DNA of 64,000 nt from Rubellimicrobium arenae. Lineage in GTDB: Bacteria > Pseudomonadota > Alphaproteobacteria > Rhodobacterales > Rhodobacteraceae. Below, in pieces: positions 43,524 through 52,496 of this stretch. Within the stretch, counting starts at the first letter, position 1, and the number at the start of each line of letters is the position of its first letter. Where the stretch lies: contig NZ_JAFMSS010000005.1 of assembly GCF_017916295.1 (NCBI RefSeq), forward strand, positions 248,001 to 312,000, read 5' to 3'. A model generated the notes under the pieces. The model did not search any database. It saw only the letters and a program-made list of their open reading frames with translations, and was not told where the DNA came from. The position numbers and the translations under genes were made by a program.

Positions 43524-43778
43524 TTACAATCCGCCCGGTGGGGCTGCAACCGTGATCGGCTCGATCCAGCGGGCGACGAAGGGATCGCCGCAGGGTCCCT
43601 GGACCGGCCGGCCCGCCTGAAGCACAAGCTGCACCAACGCCGTATGGAGATGCGACGCGCCGCGCCAGTCGACCGTGGCGGCGCCTGCGTCACGAAGCAG
43701 CAGGGCGAGCATTTCCGCCTCGTCCACGGAACAGCGCCCCTCCAGCACGATCGCGGACCCTTGCCGTCGGACGGTCAT
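43524..43778 (-). CDS. STAS-like small protein
   Basis: This 84-residue protein resembles an anti-sigma-antagonist/STAS fold: IVLEGRCSVDEAEMLALLL and ATVDWRGASHLHTALVQLVLQAG follow the strand-helix pattern. The Asp-Ser phosphorylation pair of true antagonists is replaced by His-Thr. It overlaps cheA by ATGA. Other chemosensory operons carry comparable STAS proteins of unknown role. The assignment is tentative; coding status is secure from the overlap. Confidence 0.6.
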   Translation of the reverse strand: MTVRRQGSAIVLEGRCSVDEAEMLALLLRDAGAATVDWRGASHLHTALVQLVLQAGRPVQGPCGDPFVARWIEPITVAAPPGGL

Positions 43779-45949
43779 GGCAGCAACGCCTCCGGTTCGA
43801 GCACGAGGAGCACCTGCCCGTCCCCGCGAACCGTGGTGCCCAGCAGGTGCGGCATGTTGGCAAGGAGACCCTCGGGCGGCCGCATCGGGGCGTCGAGCCG
43901 ATCCTCGATGCCGTCCACCTCGAAGCCGACCGGTCCGCTGCGAGTGGCAAGCACGACGACCAGCGCCTGATCGCCCCCCGTGACACCCGTCAACCCAAGC
44001 AGATCCGCCAGCCCCACCAACGGGACCGTGCGGTCGCGCAGGACGAACGCCGCCCCGCTCCGGATCGGGTGGATGCGCTCCCGGGGGATCCGGACCGTCT
44101 GCAGCGCGCGATCCATGGGGAGCCCGAACCGCTCGGTGCCGGCGCGGACCACCATGACGCGCGTCACGGTCATGCTGATCGGCAGCAGGAGCCGGAAGGT
44201 CGTTCCCTTGCCGGGCCGGTTCAGGATCTGGAGCGTGCCGCCCACCCGTTCGACGGCGTCGCGCACGACGTCCATGCCCACGCCGCGCCCCGACAGGTCG
44301 GAAACCCGCGCGGCGGTCGAGACACCGGACCGAAGCACCAGTTGGACCGCCTCCTCGTCGGACATGGCGAGGGCGGCGGCCTCGGTCACGACCCCTTGCC
44401 TGACCGCCCTGCGGCGGAGCGCGGCGGGGTCGATTCCCCTGCCGTCATCGCCGACCTCGATCGCGACGCGGTCGCCGTCGGGCGCGGCCCTCAGGGTGAT
44501 CCGGCCCTCCGGGGGCTTGCCCGCGGCACGACGCTCCTCCGGCGGCTCGATCCCGTGATCGAGCGCGTTCCTGAGAAGGTGGAGCAGCGGTTCGTGGATG
44601 GACTCGACGATGGTCCGGTCGACCTCGGTGCCTTCACCGGACATGTCCAGCAGGACCTGCTTGCCGAGGCTTCGGGCGGTCTCGCGGACGAGGCGGGGAA
44701 AGCGCCGGAACACGGGTCCCACGGGCATGAGCCGCAGGTCCGCCACGGCCCGCTGGAGCACCACGGTCAGGCGCCCGAGCTCGGCGTCACGCTCGGCCAG
44801 TTGCTTCAGGAGATCGGACGCCGCCATGTCGCCTGACGCGCGGCCGAGCAGGTGCGACAGGCCATTTCGCGCGACGGCGATCTCGCCCGCCAGGTCCGCG
44901 AGCCGGTCGATGCGGGCCGAGTCTACCCGGGTCGCCGGGCTCGCGCCTGTCGGTGCCGGCGCCTCGGAGCCGGCGGGTCCAGCGGACCAGGGCTCCTCGA
45001 GCGCGGCGAGAAGCGGCCGCGGGTCCTTTTGGGCCAAGGCGGCGGCCCCGGCGGCGTCGATCCGGTCGGCACGTTCACCCGCACCGGCGTGCCGGAGCGC
45101 ATTCACCGCCGATCGCGCCGCCGAAGCCAGCCGCCCCAACAGATCACCCGGTTCGGCGGGCGTCCGGAGCAGCAGGCCTTGCTCTGCCAGGATGGCGTTC
45201 AGAAGGACATCGGCGGAGGTCGCCCGTTCGGGCGCAGGTTCCACGACCGCGATCCGGGCCTGATCGGCCACAAGCCGGACGAGGTCGCGCGCCGTTCCCG
45301 GGTCCGCCGCCGCGAGAGCGCGGATACGGAGGTTGCAGGTGAAGGGGTCCGTCTGCTCGATGGGTGGCCAGGGGTCACGGGGCACGACGCTGACCGCCAG
45401 GAGGCCCGGAAGGCGCCGCACGAGATCCAGCGGGTCGTCGCCGTCGAAGAAGCACCCGGGACGGGGTTCGTAGTCCAGGGCGACGATGGGCCCGGCCGGA
45501 ATGTCCGTAAGGTCGTCCAGCATCTCCTGCGCCCAGGGTGGTGCCTCCGGGATCGGCCCGACGGGGCTGGCCCCCCCGTGGGACCCGGTGCCCTCGAGCA
45601 GCCTGTCCGCCGTGGCCGAGGCGTCCTCGGGCAGGCGGCCCTCGGCCTCGAAGTGGCCCAGCCAGGACTCCGTCTGGTCCAGGATGGCGAGCACCCGGTC
45701 GATGGCTCCGGCCGGAAGCCGTTCCTGACCGCGCCAGGAGCCCAGCCAATCCTCCGACGCGTGCATGAGGCGCGACATCGGAGCAAGCTCCATCACGGCG
45801 GCCGAACCCTTGAGGGTGTGCACGACCCGGAACAGACGGTCCAACCGTCCGATGTCGCCCGGATCACGCTCGAGCGCGACGATATCCTCTGCGGCCTGGG
45901 CGGTGAGCTCGCGGCATTCGATCAGGAACTGCTCGTCCAGGGGGCTCAT
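43775..45949 (-). CDS. cheA: Chemotaxis histidine kinase CheA
   Basis: This 724-residue kinase has P1 (His44 in VVHTLKGSAAV), an unusual middle region (about 110-340) with LDYEPRPGCFFDGDDPLDLVRRL in place of a classical P2, then P3 dimerisation, P4 ATPase (LLRNALDHGIEP, GDDGRGIDP, GRGVGMDVV) and P5 CheW-like domain to the end. It phosphorylates the two CheY proteins and CheB. It is coupled to the upstream cheY and downstream STAS gene by overlaps. Confidence 0.95.
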   Translation of the reverse strand: MSPLDEQFLIECRELTAQAAEDIVALERDPGDIGRLDRLFRVVHTLKGSAAVMELAPMSRLMHASEDWLGSWRGQERLPAGAIDRVLAILDQTESWLGHFEAEGRLPEDASATADRLLEGTGSHGGASPVGPIPEAPPWAQEMLDDLTDIPAGPIVALDYEPRPGCFFDGDDPLDLVRRLPGLLAVSVVPRDPWPPIEQTDPFTCNLRIRALAAADPGTARDLVRLVADQARIAVVEPAPERATSADVLLNAILAEQGLLLRTPAEPGDLLGRLASAARSAVNALRHAGAGERADRIDAAGAAALAQKDPRPLLAALEEPWSAGPAGSEAPAPTGASPATRVDSARIDRLADLAGEIAVARNGLSHLLGRASGDMAASDLLKQLAERDAELGRLTVVLQRAVADLRLMPVGPVFRRFPRLVRETARSLGKQVLLDMSGEGTEVDRTIVESIHEPLLHLLRNALDHGIEPPEERRAAGKPPEGRITLRAAPDGDRVAIEVGDDGRGIDPAALRRRAVRQGVVTEAAALAMSDEEAVQLVLRSGVSTAARVSDLSGRGVGMDVVRDAVERVGGTLQILNRPGKGTTFRLLLPISMTVTRVMVVRAGTERFGLPMDRALQTVRIPRERIHPIRSGAAFVLRDRTVPLVGLADLLGLTGVTGGDQALVVVLATRSGPVGFEVDGIEDRLDAPMRPPEGLLANMPHLLGTTVRGDGQVLLVLEPEALLP

Positions 45950-46332
45950 GCCGCGGCCCCCGTCAGGGCGGCGACGTGGCGGCGCAGCACGTCCTCGTCG
46001 AGAGGCTTGACCAGGTAGAAGTTCGCCCCGGCCTGCCGGGCCGCCTCCCGGTCCTGCGGACCGCCTTCGGTGCTCGCCACGAGAGTCGGCGTTCCCCCAA
46101 GGGGCAGCGGCTGGCGGCGGAGGGACTGGAGGAAGGTGATCCCGTCCATGTAGGGCATGTTCACGTCGACGATGATGAGGTCGAACGAAGAGACCAGAGC
46201 CTTTTCCAGCGCCTCGATGCCGTTCAGGGCTTCCTCGATCTCGAAGCCTGCGGGCTCCAGGGCATGGCGGCACCACTGCCGCAGGAGCGCGGAATCGTCG
46301 GCCACGAGCACGCGCCGCCTTGGGTCAGTCAT
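45946..46332 (-). CDS. cheY: CheY response regulator
   Basis: This 128-residue receiver has Asp56 (LIIVDVNMPYMDG), LVADDSALLRQW at the acidic pocket and Lys in YLVKPLDE. It lies between cheR and cheA, overlapping both. Being directly beside cheA it is probably the main output regulator, though no flagellar gene is in view, so the output may be motility or another process. Confidence 0.94.
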   Translation of the reverse strand: MTDPRRRVLVADDSALLRQWCRHALEPAGFEIEEALNGIEALEKALVSSFDLIIVDVNMPYMDGITFLQSLRRQPLPLGGTPTLVASTEGGPQDREAARQAGANFYLVKPLDEDVLRRHVAALTGAAA

Positions 46333-47182
46333 GCGCGTCCCCTTCCGGCCGCTGGTAGACGATCGCCTCCTCGTGGCGGCGCACCTCGAAGAGCGGGGAG
46401 ATGCGGCTCATCGATTCCGCGTGCCCCAGGCAGATGTATCCTCCGGGCACGAGGGCGTCGTAAAGGTTCTCCGCGGCGACGCGGCGGGACATGTCGTCGA
46501 AATAGATCAGCACGTTGCGGCAGAAGATCACGTCGAACCGGCCTTGGGCGCCGACGGTTGCCGGATCGATCAGGTTCGCCTCCGTGAACAGCACGGACTC
46601 GCGGAGGCCGTCGATGATCCGCCACGACTCGTCGCCGGATTGGTCGAAGTACTTCGTGACCAGCGCCGGAGGGAGGCGCGAAAGGGAACGGCGGCCGTAG
46701 ATGCCGTCGCGGGCCGCCGCCAGGGCAAGGGTGTCGATGTCGGACCCGACGATCTCGACGTCCACGTCGTCGATGGGCGGCCAGTTCTCCAGAAGCCAGA
46801 TCGCGATGGAATAGGGCTCCTCGCCGGTCGAGCAGGGAACGGACCAGATCCGGACCGGCTCGGAGGGGACCCTCCGCGCCACGGCGCCGGGCAGGATGGA
46901 GGAGGTCAGGCAGCGGAGCTGGTGATCCTCGCGGAAGAAGTAGGTCTCGTTGACGGTCAGGCTGTTGACGAGATGCTCGACCTCCCCGCCCGCGTCCGCC
47001 CTGAGCCGCGCGAAATAATCCGGGAAGGTGGCGGCCCCCGTCGCCTCCATCCGTGCCGCAAGCCGGCGGTCGACGTAGTAGCGGCGCGCCGGCGTGAACG
47101 AGAGTCCCGTCCGGCGGTACAGGAAATCGCACAGGCGCTGGAACTCGTCCGCCGTCGCGCGCGGGGGCACGGCGGACGTCAT
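46325..47182 (-). CDS. cheR: Chemoreceptor methyltransferase CheR
   Basis: This 285-residue S-adenosylmethionine-dependent methyltransferase modifies glutamates of the MCP. The N-terminal helical domain (about 10-75) and the SAM-binding region (IWSVPCSTGEEPYSIAIWLL, FDVIFCRNVLIYFDD) are intact. ATG at 47182 overlaps the HEAT-protein stop. Presence of CheR with CheB indicates an adapting pathway. Confidence 0.95.
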   Translation of the reverse strand: MTSAVPPRATADEFQRLCDFLYRRTGLSFTPARRYYVDRRLAARMEATGAATFPDYFARLRADAGGEVEHLVNSLTVNETYFFREDHQLRCLTSSILPGAVARRVPSEPVRIWSVPCSTGEEPYSIAIWLLENWPPIDDVDVEIVGSDIDTLALAAARDGIYGRRSLSRLPPALVTKYFDQSGDESWRIIDGLRESVLFTEANLIDPATVGAQGRFDVIFCRNVLIYFDDMSRRVAAENLYDALVPGGYICLGHAESMSRISPLFEVRRHEEAIVYQRPEGDAHD

Positions 47183-47802
47183 CGCGTGGCGGGCGCCCGG
47201 CCGCCCGAGATCCGGGCGGAGGCCGCACGGATCGCAAAGCCCAGGAAGGGCTCCGACGCGAACCGACCCGCGCAGGCCTCGAGCACGGGCAGGCAGTCCG
47301 GGCCGCCGATCTCGGCCAGAACCTCGACGGCGGCCGCGCAGGGGTTCGGCTCCCGTTCCCGGGCGATCATGCCGCACAGGAGGGCGGCGGCCTCTCCGGC
47401 GGGCATGGCGCGCGCGATCTCGGCGGCCAGGACGCGGATGTCGGGGTCCTCATCCGCCAGGAGCGCCGGCAACTGCGCCAGCGTGGCGGGGAGCCCCTGA
47501 AGCGTCGTCAGGGCGGCCGACCGCAGGGCGGCATCATCGGATCGAAGATGCGGGAGGAGCGCCGCGACGGCAGCATCCCCGCCGATCCGCGCCAGCGCCG
47601 TCAGGATCGCCTCCCGGACGCTGCCATCGCGCTCGTGGGCGAGCATGCGACCCAGCGGCCCGGCGCTCTCGGGATTGGGCGGCAGGAGCCTGGTGGCCGC
47701 GCGCCGCGCCTCGGGATCGGGGGACGACGGGTCTGGCCGGGACGTCGGCGTCGGATCGGCCGGAGGGATCGGGCTGGAGCCGTCGCGGCGGGTCAGGGGC
47801 AT
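47179..47802 (-). CDS. HEAT-repeat protein in che operon
   Basis: This 207-residue protein has a Pro/Ser-rich first 45 residues and then four or so HEAT-like alpha repeats (for example SVREAILTALARIGGDAAVA and DPDIRVLAAEIARAMPAGEA). It sits between cheB and cheR with overlaps or a one-base gap, so it is expected to be made with them. HEAT proteins mediate protein contacts; here it may bind CheR, CheB or the receptor. Its role is not known. Confidence 0.82.
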   Translation of the reverse strand: MPLTRRDGSSPIPPADPTPTSRPDPSSPDPEARRAATRLLPPNPESAGPLGRMLAHERDGSVREAILTALARIGGDAAVAALLPHLRSDDAALRSAALTTLQGLPATLAQLPALLADEDPDIRVLAAEIARAMPAGEAAALLCGMIAREREPNPCAAAVEVLAEIGGPDCLPVLEACAGRFASEPFLGFAIRAASARISGGRAPATR

Positions 47803-47803
47803 G

Positions 47804-48871
47804 TCAGGGCACCATGCGGCAAAGGTTGAGCGGGATCTCGTCGAGGGGCGCGACGATGTCGGCCCCGCCCGCGCGGACCAGTTCCCCGGGCATTCCCCAG
47901 ATGACTGCCGTCGCCTCCGACTCGGCGATCGTTCGGCCGCCTTGGCCGCGCAGTCGCGTCATGGCCTCGGCGCCGTCGCGGCCCATGCCGGTCATCAGCA
48001 CGCCGATGAGGCGACGCGGCGGCATGTGCTCCATGGCGCTTTCGACCAGCCGGTCCACGCTCGGGTGCCAGAGGTAGCGATCCGAGGCGGGGGCAACGAC
48101 CGCCGCCAGCTCACTGCCCCGGCGCGCCACGAGCAGGTCGGCGTCGCCCCGGCCGATATAGGCCCGCCCGGGCCGAAGGGGCATGGGTCGGTCCACCTCG
48201 ACCACCTCGATCTCGCAAAGGCCGTTCAGGCGTCGGGCGAGCGCGCCGGTGAAGGTGGCGGGCATGTGCTGGGCCACGAGAAGCGGCCAGGCGAACCCTG
48301 CGGGAAGGCGGGTCAGCAGGTTTTCCAGCGCCGGCGGGCCGCCTGTCGAGGTCCCGACCAGCACCAGACCTTCCGCGACGGGCCCCCACCCCTCCTGCAG
48401 GCGCGTGGAGCGGGCCACGGGGCTGCCGGCACCGACGCGATGACGGACGACCTCGGACAGCCGCAGGCTGCGGCGTGGCCGGGCGCCCGCGGCGGCGCGG
48501 ACCTTGGCTACGATAAGGGGACCGAACTGATCCATCTCGAGCGAGACGGCGCCGCCGGGCTTGGTCACGAAGTCCACCGCGCCGAGCCGCATCGCCTCGA
48601 GAGTGACGTCCGCCCCTCTGGCGGTCAGGGCCGAGACCATCACGACCGGACAGGGCGCCTCCACCATGAGGCGGTCGAGGCAGGCCAGGCCATCCATGCG
48701 GGGCATGTTCACGTCAAGGGTGACCACGTCGGGGCGCAGGCTTCGCGCCAACGCCAGCGCTTCCTCGCCGTCGCGGGCCGTATGCACCTCGAAGCCGGAT
48801 TGCCCCGTGAACAGCCCGGTCAGGAGCTTCCGCATGAGCGCGGAGTCGTCGACGATCAGGAGCCGGATCAT
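47804..48871 (-). CDS. cheB: Receptor methylesterase CheB
   Basis: This 355-residue protein has an N-terminal receiver (Asp53 in TLDVNMPRMDG) and a C-terminal methylesterase with Ser in GTSTGGPPAL, His in AQHMPATFTG and Asp in MTGMGRDGAEAM. It removes methyl groups and deamidates receptor residues when phosphorylated by CheA. It overlaps the triple CheW gene by ATGA. Confidence 0.96.
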   Translation of the reverse strand: MIRLLIVDDSALMRKLLTGLFTGQSGFEVHTARDGEEALALARSLRPDVVTLDVNMPRMDGLACLDRLMVEAPCPVVMVSALTARGADVTLEAMRLGAVDFVTKPGGAVSLEMDQFGPLIVAKVRAAAGARPRRSLRLSEVVRHRVGAGSPVARSTRLQEGWGPVAEGLVLVGTSTGGPPALENLLTRLPAGFAWPLLVAQHMPATFTGALARRLNGLCEIEVVEVDRPMPLRPGRAYIGRGDADLLVARRGSELAAVVAPASDRYLWHPSVDRLVESAMEHMPPRRLIGVLMTGMGRDGAEAMTRLRGQGGRTIAESEATAVIWGMPGELVRAGGADIVAPLDEIPLNLCRMVP

Positions 48872-50301
48872 GCCCCGCCCTCTCCGGTCCGCGCAGGCCC
48901 GGACGGGTCGAGCCCTTCGAGCAGCCGGTCCACGTCAGGGAGGAGGACCGTGCGGCCCTGCCCCATCCTGGCCACGCGCCCGACCTCTGCGCCATCCGGC
49001 GAGGGGTCCAGGGCCGCGTCGGGCAACAGCGCGATGCGGCTTCCGGCGTCGACCACGAATGCGGCTCGCCGGTCCTTATGCGACAGCACCAGAAGGTGAT
49101 CGTCCGACCGGGCGGGCCTGGAGGGCAACCCAAGCCGGCGCTGCAGATCGAGGACAGGCACGGCCCGGCCGCGCAGGTTCATCACCCCGTCGAAAAAGGC
49201 CGGCGCGCGCGGCAGCCGGGACATCCGGGACGGACGCGGCACGATCTCCTCGACCACCTCGATGGGCACAGCCAACTCGCTTGTCCCCAGGTGGAACGTC
49301 AGGACATGGGTCATGTCTTCTGGATCAGCCGCCAGGGAACGACGCGCCGGGGCGGCTTCGCTGGACAGGACCCGGTGCAGCGTGCCGGGATCGAGCAGGC
49401 GTTCCGGGGACAGGAGCGCCACCAGCCGACGCCCCCCGTCCAGACGCGCGACGCCCTCCAGTTCGGCCTGGGACCCGGCATCCTGCCCGAGCAGAGGCGA
49501 GACCGGGTCGAGATCCGTCTCGTCGAGCCGTCGGATGGCCGTGGTCCGGTCGACGGCGATACCGACGCTCCGGTTGCCCAGCGCCACGACCACCACATGT
49601 CCGTCCGAGGTCGCTGGCGGGGGCACGCCAAGCAGGCGACGCCCCGACAGGACGGTCAGGGGTGCGCCTCGGAACTCCATAAGGCCGGGCGAGGCGCCGT
49701 CCTCGCGCATCGCCTCAAGGAGGTCCGGCGGCATCGGGACGATCTCTCGCACCGACCCCAGCGGCAATCCATAGTCCTGGCCCGCGAGAACGAAGCCGAG
49801 GACCGAGATCCGTTCGGCGCGGGTTCGTCCAGCCTGCGCGAAACCCTGCGGAGTCGCAGCCGATCCGACCCGGTGCTGAACGCCTTGGGCGCGGAACTCG
49901 CGCGCCAGCACGGGCGCGGGGTCGAGGACCGGGACTTCGCCCGCGTCCAGATCCAGCATGGAGGACCAGGCCAGATGGCCGATCGGCCGGATCCGGTCGG
50001 CAGCCACCTCGATCAGCGACATGACACGGTGGACGCGCAGACCGACAAGGTCGGGAGCACCGAGGACGACCACCTGCCCCGGGTCCCCTGCTGCTTCGCC
50101 GGGGCGGTCGAGCAGCCGCCTCGCATCCACCACGGGCAAGGCTCGTCCATGCAGATTGGCAATCCCGTCGAGGCAGGCGGGGCTCCGGGGCAGCCGGACC
50201 AGGGACGGGAGACGGATGACCTCGCGCACGTGGTCCGCAGGAAGGGCGCAGGCGGCGTCACCCACCTGAACGCGGAGGAACCTGTGCGGTCCTCCGGTCA
50301 T
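48868..50301 (-). CDS. Triple CheW-domain coupling protein
   Basis: This 477-residue protein consists of three CheW domains: about 5-135 (FLRVQVGDAACALPADHVREVIR), 160-300 (VLGFVLAGQDYGLPLGSVREIVP) and 315-470 (VLTFHLGTSELAVPIEVVEEIVP). Each keeps the MNLRGR/NLHGR-like loop or a variant that contacts receptor and CheA. Fused CheW arrays are uncommon and could cross-link receptors into a different lattice. ATG at 50301 lies ten bases after the MCP stop; an ATG at 50328 would add nine residues. Confidence 0.93.
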   Translation of the reverse strand: MTGGPHRFLRVQVGDAACALPADHVREVIRLPSLVRLPRSPACLDGIANLHGRALPVVDARRLLDRPGEAAGDPGQVVVLGAPDLVGLRVHRVMSLIEVAADRIRPIGHLAWSSMLDLDAGEVPVLDPAPVLAREFRAQGVQHRVGSAATPQGFAQAGRTRAERISVLGFVLAGQDYGLPLGSVREIVPMPPDLLEAMREDGASPGLMEFRGAPLTVLSGRRLLGVPPPATSDGHVVVVALGNRSVGIAVDRTTAIRRLDETDLDPVSPLLGQDAGSQAELEGVARLDGGRRLVALLSPERLLDPGTLHRVLSSEAAPARRSLAADPEDMTHVLTFHLGTSELAVPIEVVEEIVPRPSRMSRLPRAPAFFDGVMNLRGRAVPVLDLQRRLGLPSRPARSDDHLLVLSHKDRRAAFVVDAGSRIALLPDAALDPSPDGAEVGRVARMGQGRTVLLPDVDRLLEGLDPSGPARTGEGGA

Positions 50302-50311
50302 GCTGCCGGCG

Positions 50312-52225
50312 TCAGCCCTGCCCGACATGAAGCTCGTCCGCCAGCAGGGCGATCTCCTCGATCGCGGCGGCAAGATCCTCGGCCCCCCTGGCCTGCTGGC
50401 GCGCCGCGGTGGCAGCCTGCGTGGTCGCGCTGCTCGCCTGCTCGGCGGCGGCGGCGATCCGATGGGCTCCGGCCCGAGCCTCGCGGGCCGCGGTCGCGAT
50501 GCCGTCCACCCCGCCGAGGATGTCGCGGCTGCCCGCAACCAGCGCCTCGATCTCGGAGTCGACAAGGGTCAGCGCAGCCGTGACGGCCCGGTTCTTCTGC
50601 ACCTCCAGCTCGGAAATGGCGGCCACTTGTTCCAGCTCCCGGCGGACGTTCCCGACGTGATCCTGGATGGCGCGCACGGCCTCCCGGATCTCGGCCGCGT
50701 CCTCGAAGGCATCCCGGGCGAGCGCCCGGATGTCCGCCGACACCTGGGCAAAGCCTGCACCCTCCTCGCCCGCACGCGCGGCCTCGATGGAGCCGTTGAC
50801 GGCGAGCATGCTGGTCTGGACGATCACCATGTTGATCGCGTCCACGATCCGGTCGATCCGCCGTCCGGCGGCTTCGAGCCCGGCCACGAGAGTGAGGCTG
50901 GCCCGGGTGTCCTGAAGGGACAGCTCGACCCCTTCGATCAGGCGGGTCACGGCCCTGCGGCTTTCGCCCACCATCTCGCGGACCGAGGTCGCGCGGTCCA
51001 GGGCCTCGCGGGCGGTCGTGCGCGCCAGGTCGGCCCCGGCCTCGATCTGCTCCATCGCGCGGCTCGACTGCTGGGCGGCCGCGGCCTGGGCCTGCGCGCC
51101 CCGGCTGATCTGCTCCACGGCCGCCATGATCTGCGCCGCGGCGCCGGACAGCTCCTGGACCGTTCCGGACAGTTCCTCGGCGGCGGCCCCGATCTCGCCC
51201 GCCGCCTGGGCCAGGGAGGGGCTGCCGCGGAGGTCGTCGGCCACCTCGGCAAGGGCCTGGGCCGTGAGCTGGCTTTGATCCAGAGCCGTGCTCTGCTGCT
51301 CGATCGCCTGGAGCGCCTCGCCGGAGGCGGCCGCCAGCTCTTCGGAGGCCGAGGCGACCTGATCGGCGCCTCGCTGCACCTCGCGCGCGGCGCTCTCGGA
51401 CTCCATCGACCGGACGAGGATCAGGCGGGACCCGTCGGCCAGGGTCACCATGTCCCGGCGCATGTCCTCGAGGGCGGCCACGACGTCGTGGCCGCGCCCG
51501 GCCTCCCGGACCGCCACCTCGGCCGCCGTCTCGATGGCCTTGGCGACCTCGACGGCCTCCTCCCGGATCCGTTCGGCCAGCAAACGCGCGTCCGAGGCAT
51601 CCGTCTCGGCCCGCTCGGCCAAGGCCCGCACCTCGTCGGCCACCACGGTGAAGCCCCGGCCCATATCGCCCGCGCGGGCGGCTTCGATGGCAGCGTTCAG
51701 CGCCAGCAGGCTCGTCTGGTCCGAGATGCGCGTGATCCTTCGGGTGACCTCTCCGATGGCGTCGGCCTGGCGCTGCAGGGCATTCGTCGTGGCCACCGAG
51801 GCGACCTGCCGGTCGGCAGCGCCCGAGATGCTGGCGACCGACAGGCCGATCTGGCCACTGGCTTCGGCCAGTTGGGTCTGAAGCGCCTCGGTCCGGCGCC
51901 GGCCTTCCTCGGCCCGGCTGCGGGCCTCGGTCAGCGCCCCCAGGATGGCGGTGGCAGCGGTCAGGGATTGCTGGGATGCGCCTGCGGCATCCTCGGCGCC
52001 GGCGGCGATCTGGGTCATGGCGCGCCGGAGTTCCTCGGCCGCGGCCGCGGCTTCGGCGATGCCGCTGGCCAGCTCCTCCGTCGCGGCGCCGACCCGCTCC
52101 GCGATCTTCTGCTGCCGGGCCCGGGCCCTTTCGCGCGTGCGCAGAAGACCGGGAGCGGTCGGCTCGCGCTCCGGCACGGGCCTAGCCTCGCGCGATTGAA
52201 GATCGCCGGACTTCCTGAGCGGCAT
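50312..52225 (-). CDS. Soluble methyl-accepting chemotaxis protein with two signalling modules
   Basis: This 637-residue receptor has no signal peptide, transmembrane helix or recognisable ligand domain. It contains two MCP hairpin tips: residues 169-203 (TSLLALNAAIEAARAGDMGR and ADEVRALAERAE) and 469-503 (TSMLAVNGSIEAARAGEEGA and SADIRALARDAF). Nearly the whole protein is Ala/Glu-rich coiled coil. The second tip is more diverged. The duplicated tips pair neatly with the triple CheW encoded next. The start ATG at 52225 follows GGAGGAATGGG. It heads the che operon. The signal it reads is unknown; it may be fed by the PAS/GAF kinase or by a metabolic ligand. Confidence 0.92.
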   Translation of the reverse strand: MPLRKSGDLQSREARPVPEREPTAPGLLRTRERARARQQKIAERVGAATEELASGIAEAAAAAEELRRAMTQIAAGAEDAAGASQQSLTAATAILGALTEARSRAEEGRRRTEALQTQLAEASGQIGLSVASISGAADRQVASVATTNALQRQADAIGEVTRRITRISDQTSLLALNAAIEAARAGDMGRGFTVVADEVRALAERAETDASDARLLAERIREEAVEVAKAIETAAEVAVREAGRGHDVVAALEDMRRDMVTLADGSRLILVRSMESESAAREVQRGADQVASASEELAAASGEALQAIEQQSTALDQSQLTAQALAEVADDLRGSPSLAQAAGEIGAAAEELSGTVQELSGAAAQIMAAVEQISRGAQAQAAAAQQSSRAMEQIEAGADLARTTAREALDRATSVREMVGESRRAVTRLIEGVELSLQDTRASLTLVAGLEAAGRRIDRIVDAINMVIVQTSMLAVNGSIEAARAGEEGAGFAQVSADIRALARDAFEDAAEIREAVRAIQDHVGNVRRELEQVAAISELEVQKNRAVTAALTLVDSEIEALVAGSRDILGGVDGIATAAREARAGAHRIAAAAEQASSATTQAATAARQQARGAEDLAAAIEEIALLADELHVGQG

Positions 52226-52476
52226 CCCATTCCTCCGAAACTGCTTTGCCGCCAGTAATTCGAAGGCGGACGCCTTTGTCCAAGGGGATTCCGGGCCGAC
52301 GGTCGAACGTCGCCACGGGACGGCCCCGCGCCGACCTGGGCGGCCCAGGCTGGAGGGACCGTCCTGACACCCCCAAGCGACCTGCGGTCGCCTGTCCAAG
52401 GCCATGCGGCACCATGTCGACGCAGATCCGCGTCGGAACGGAACCGACAAGGTCGGAGGGAACCAGCCCAGGGCTT

Positions 52477-52491
52477 GGACCGGGCCGGTCC
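52477..52491 (-). terminator. Stem-loop after ilvD
   Basis: GGACCG (52477-52482) pairs with CGGTCC (52486-52491) over a three-base loop, just downstream of the ilvD stop on the minus strand. No clear T-run follows, so termination is uncertain. The remaining part of the 271-base gap up to 52225 should contain the promoter of the chemosensory operon; no consensus was identified. Confidence 0.35.
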
Positions 52492-52496
52492 GGCGG

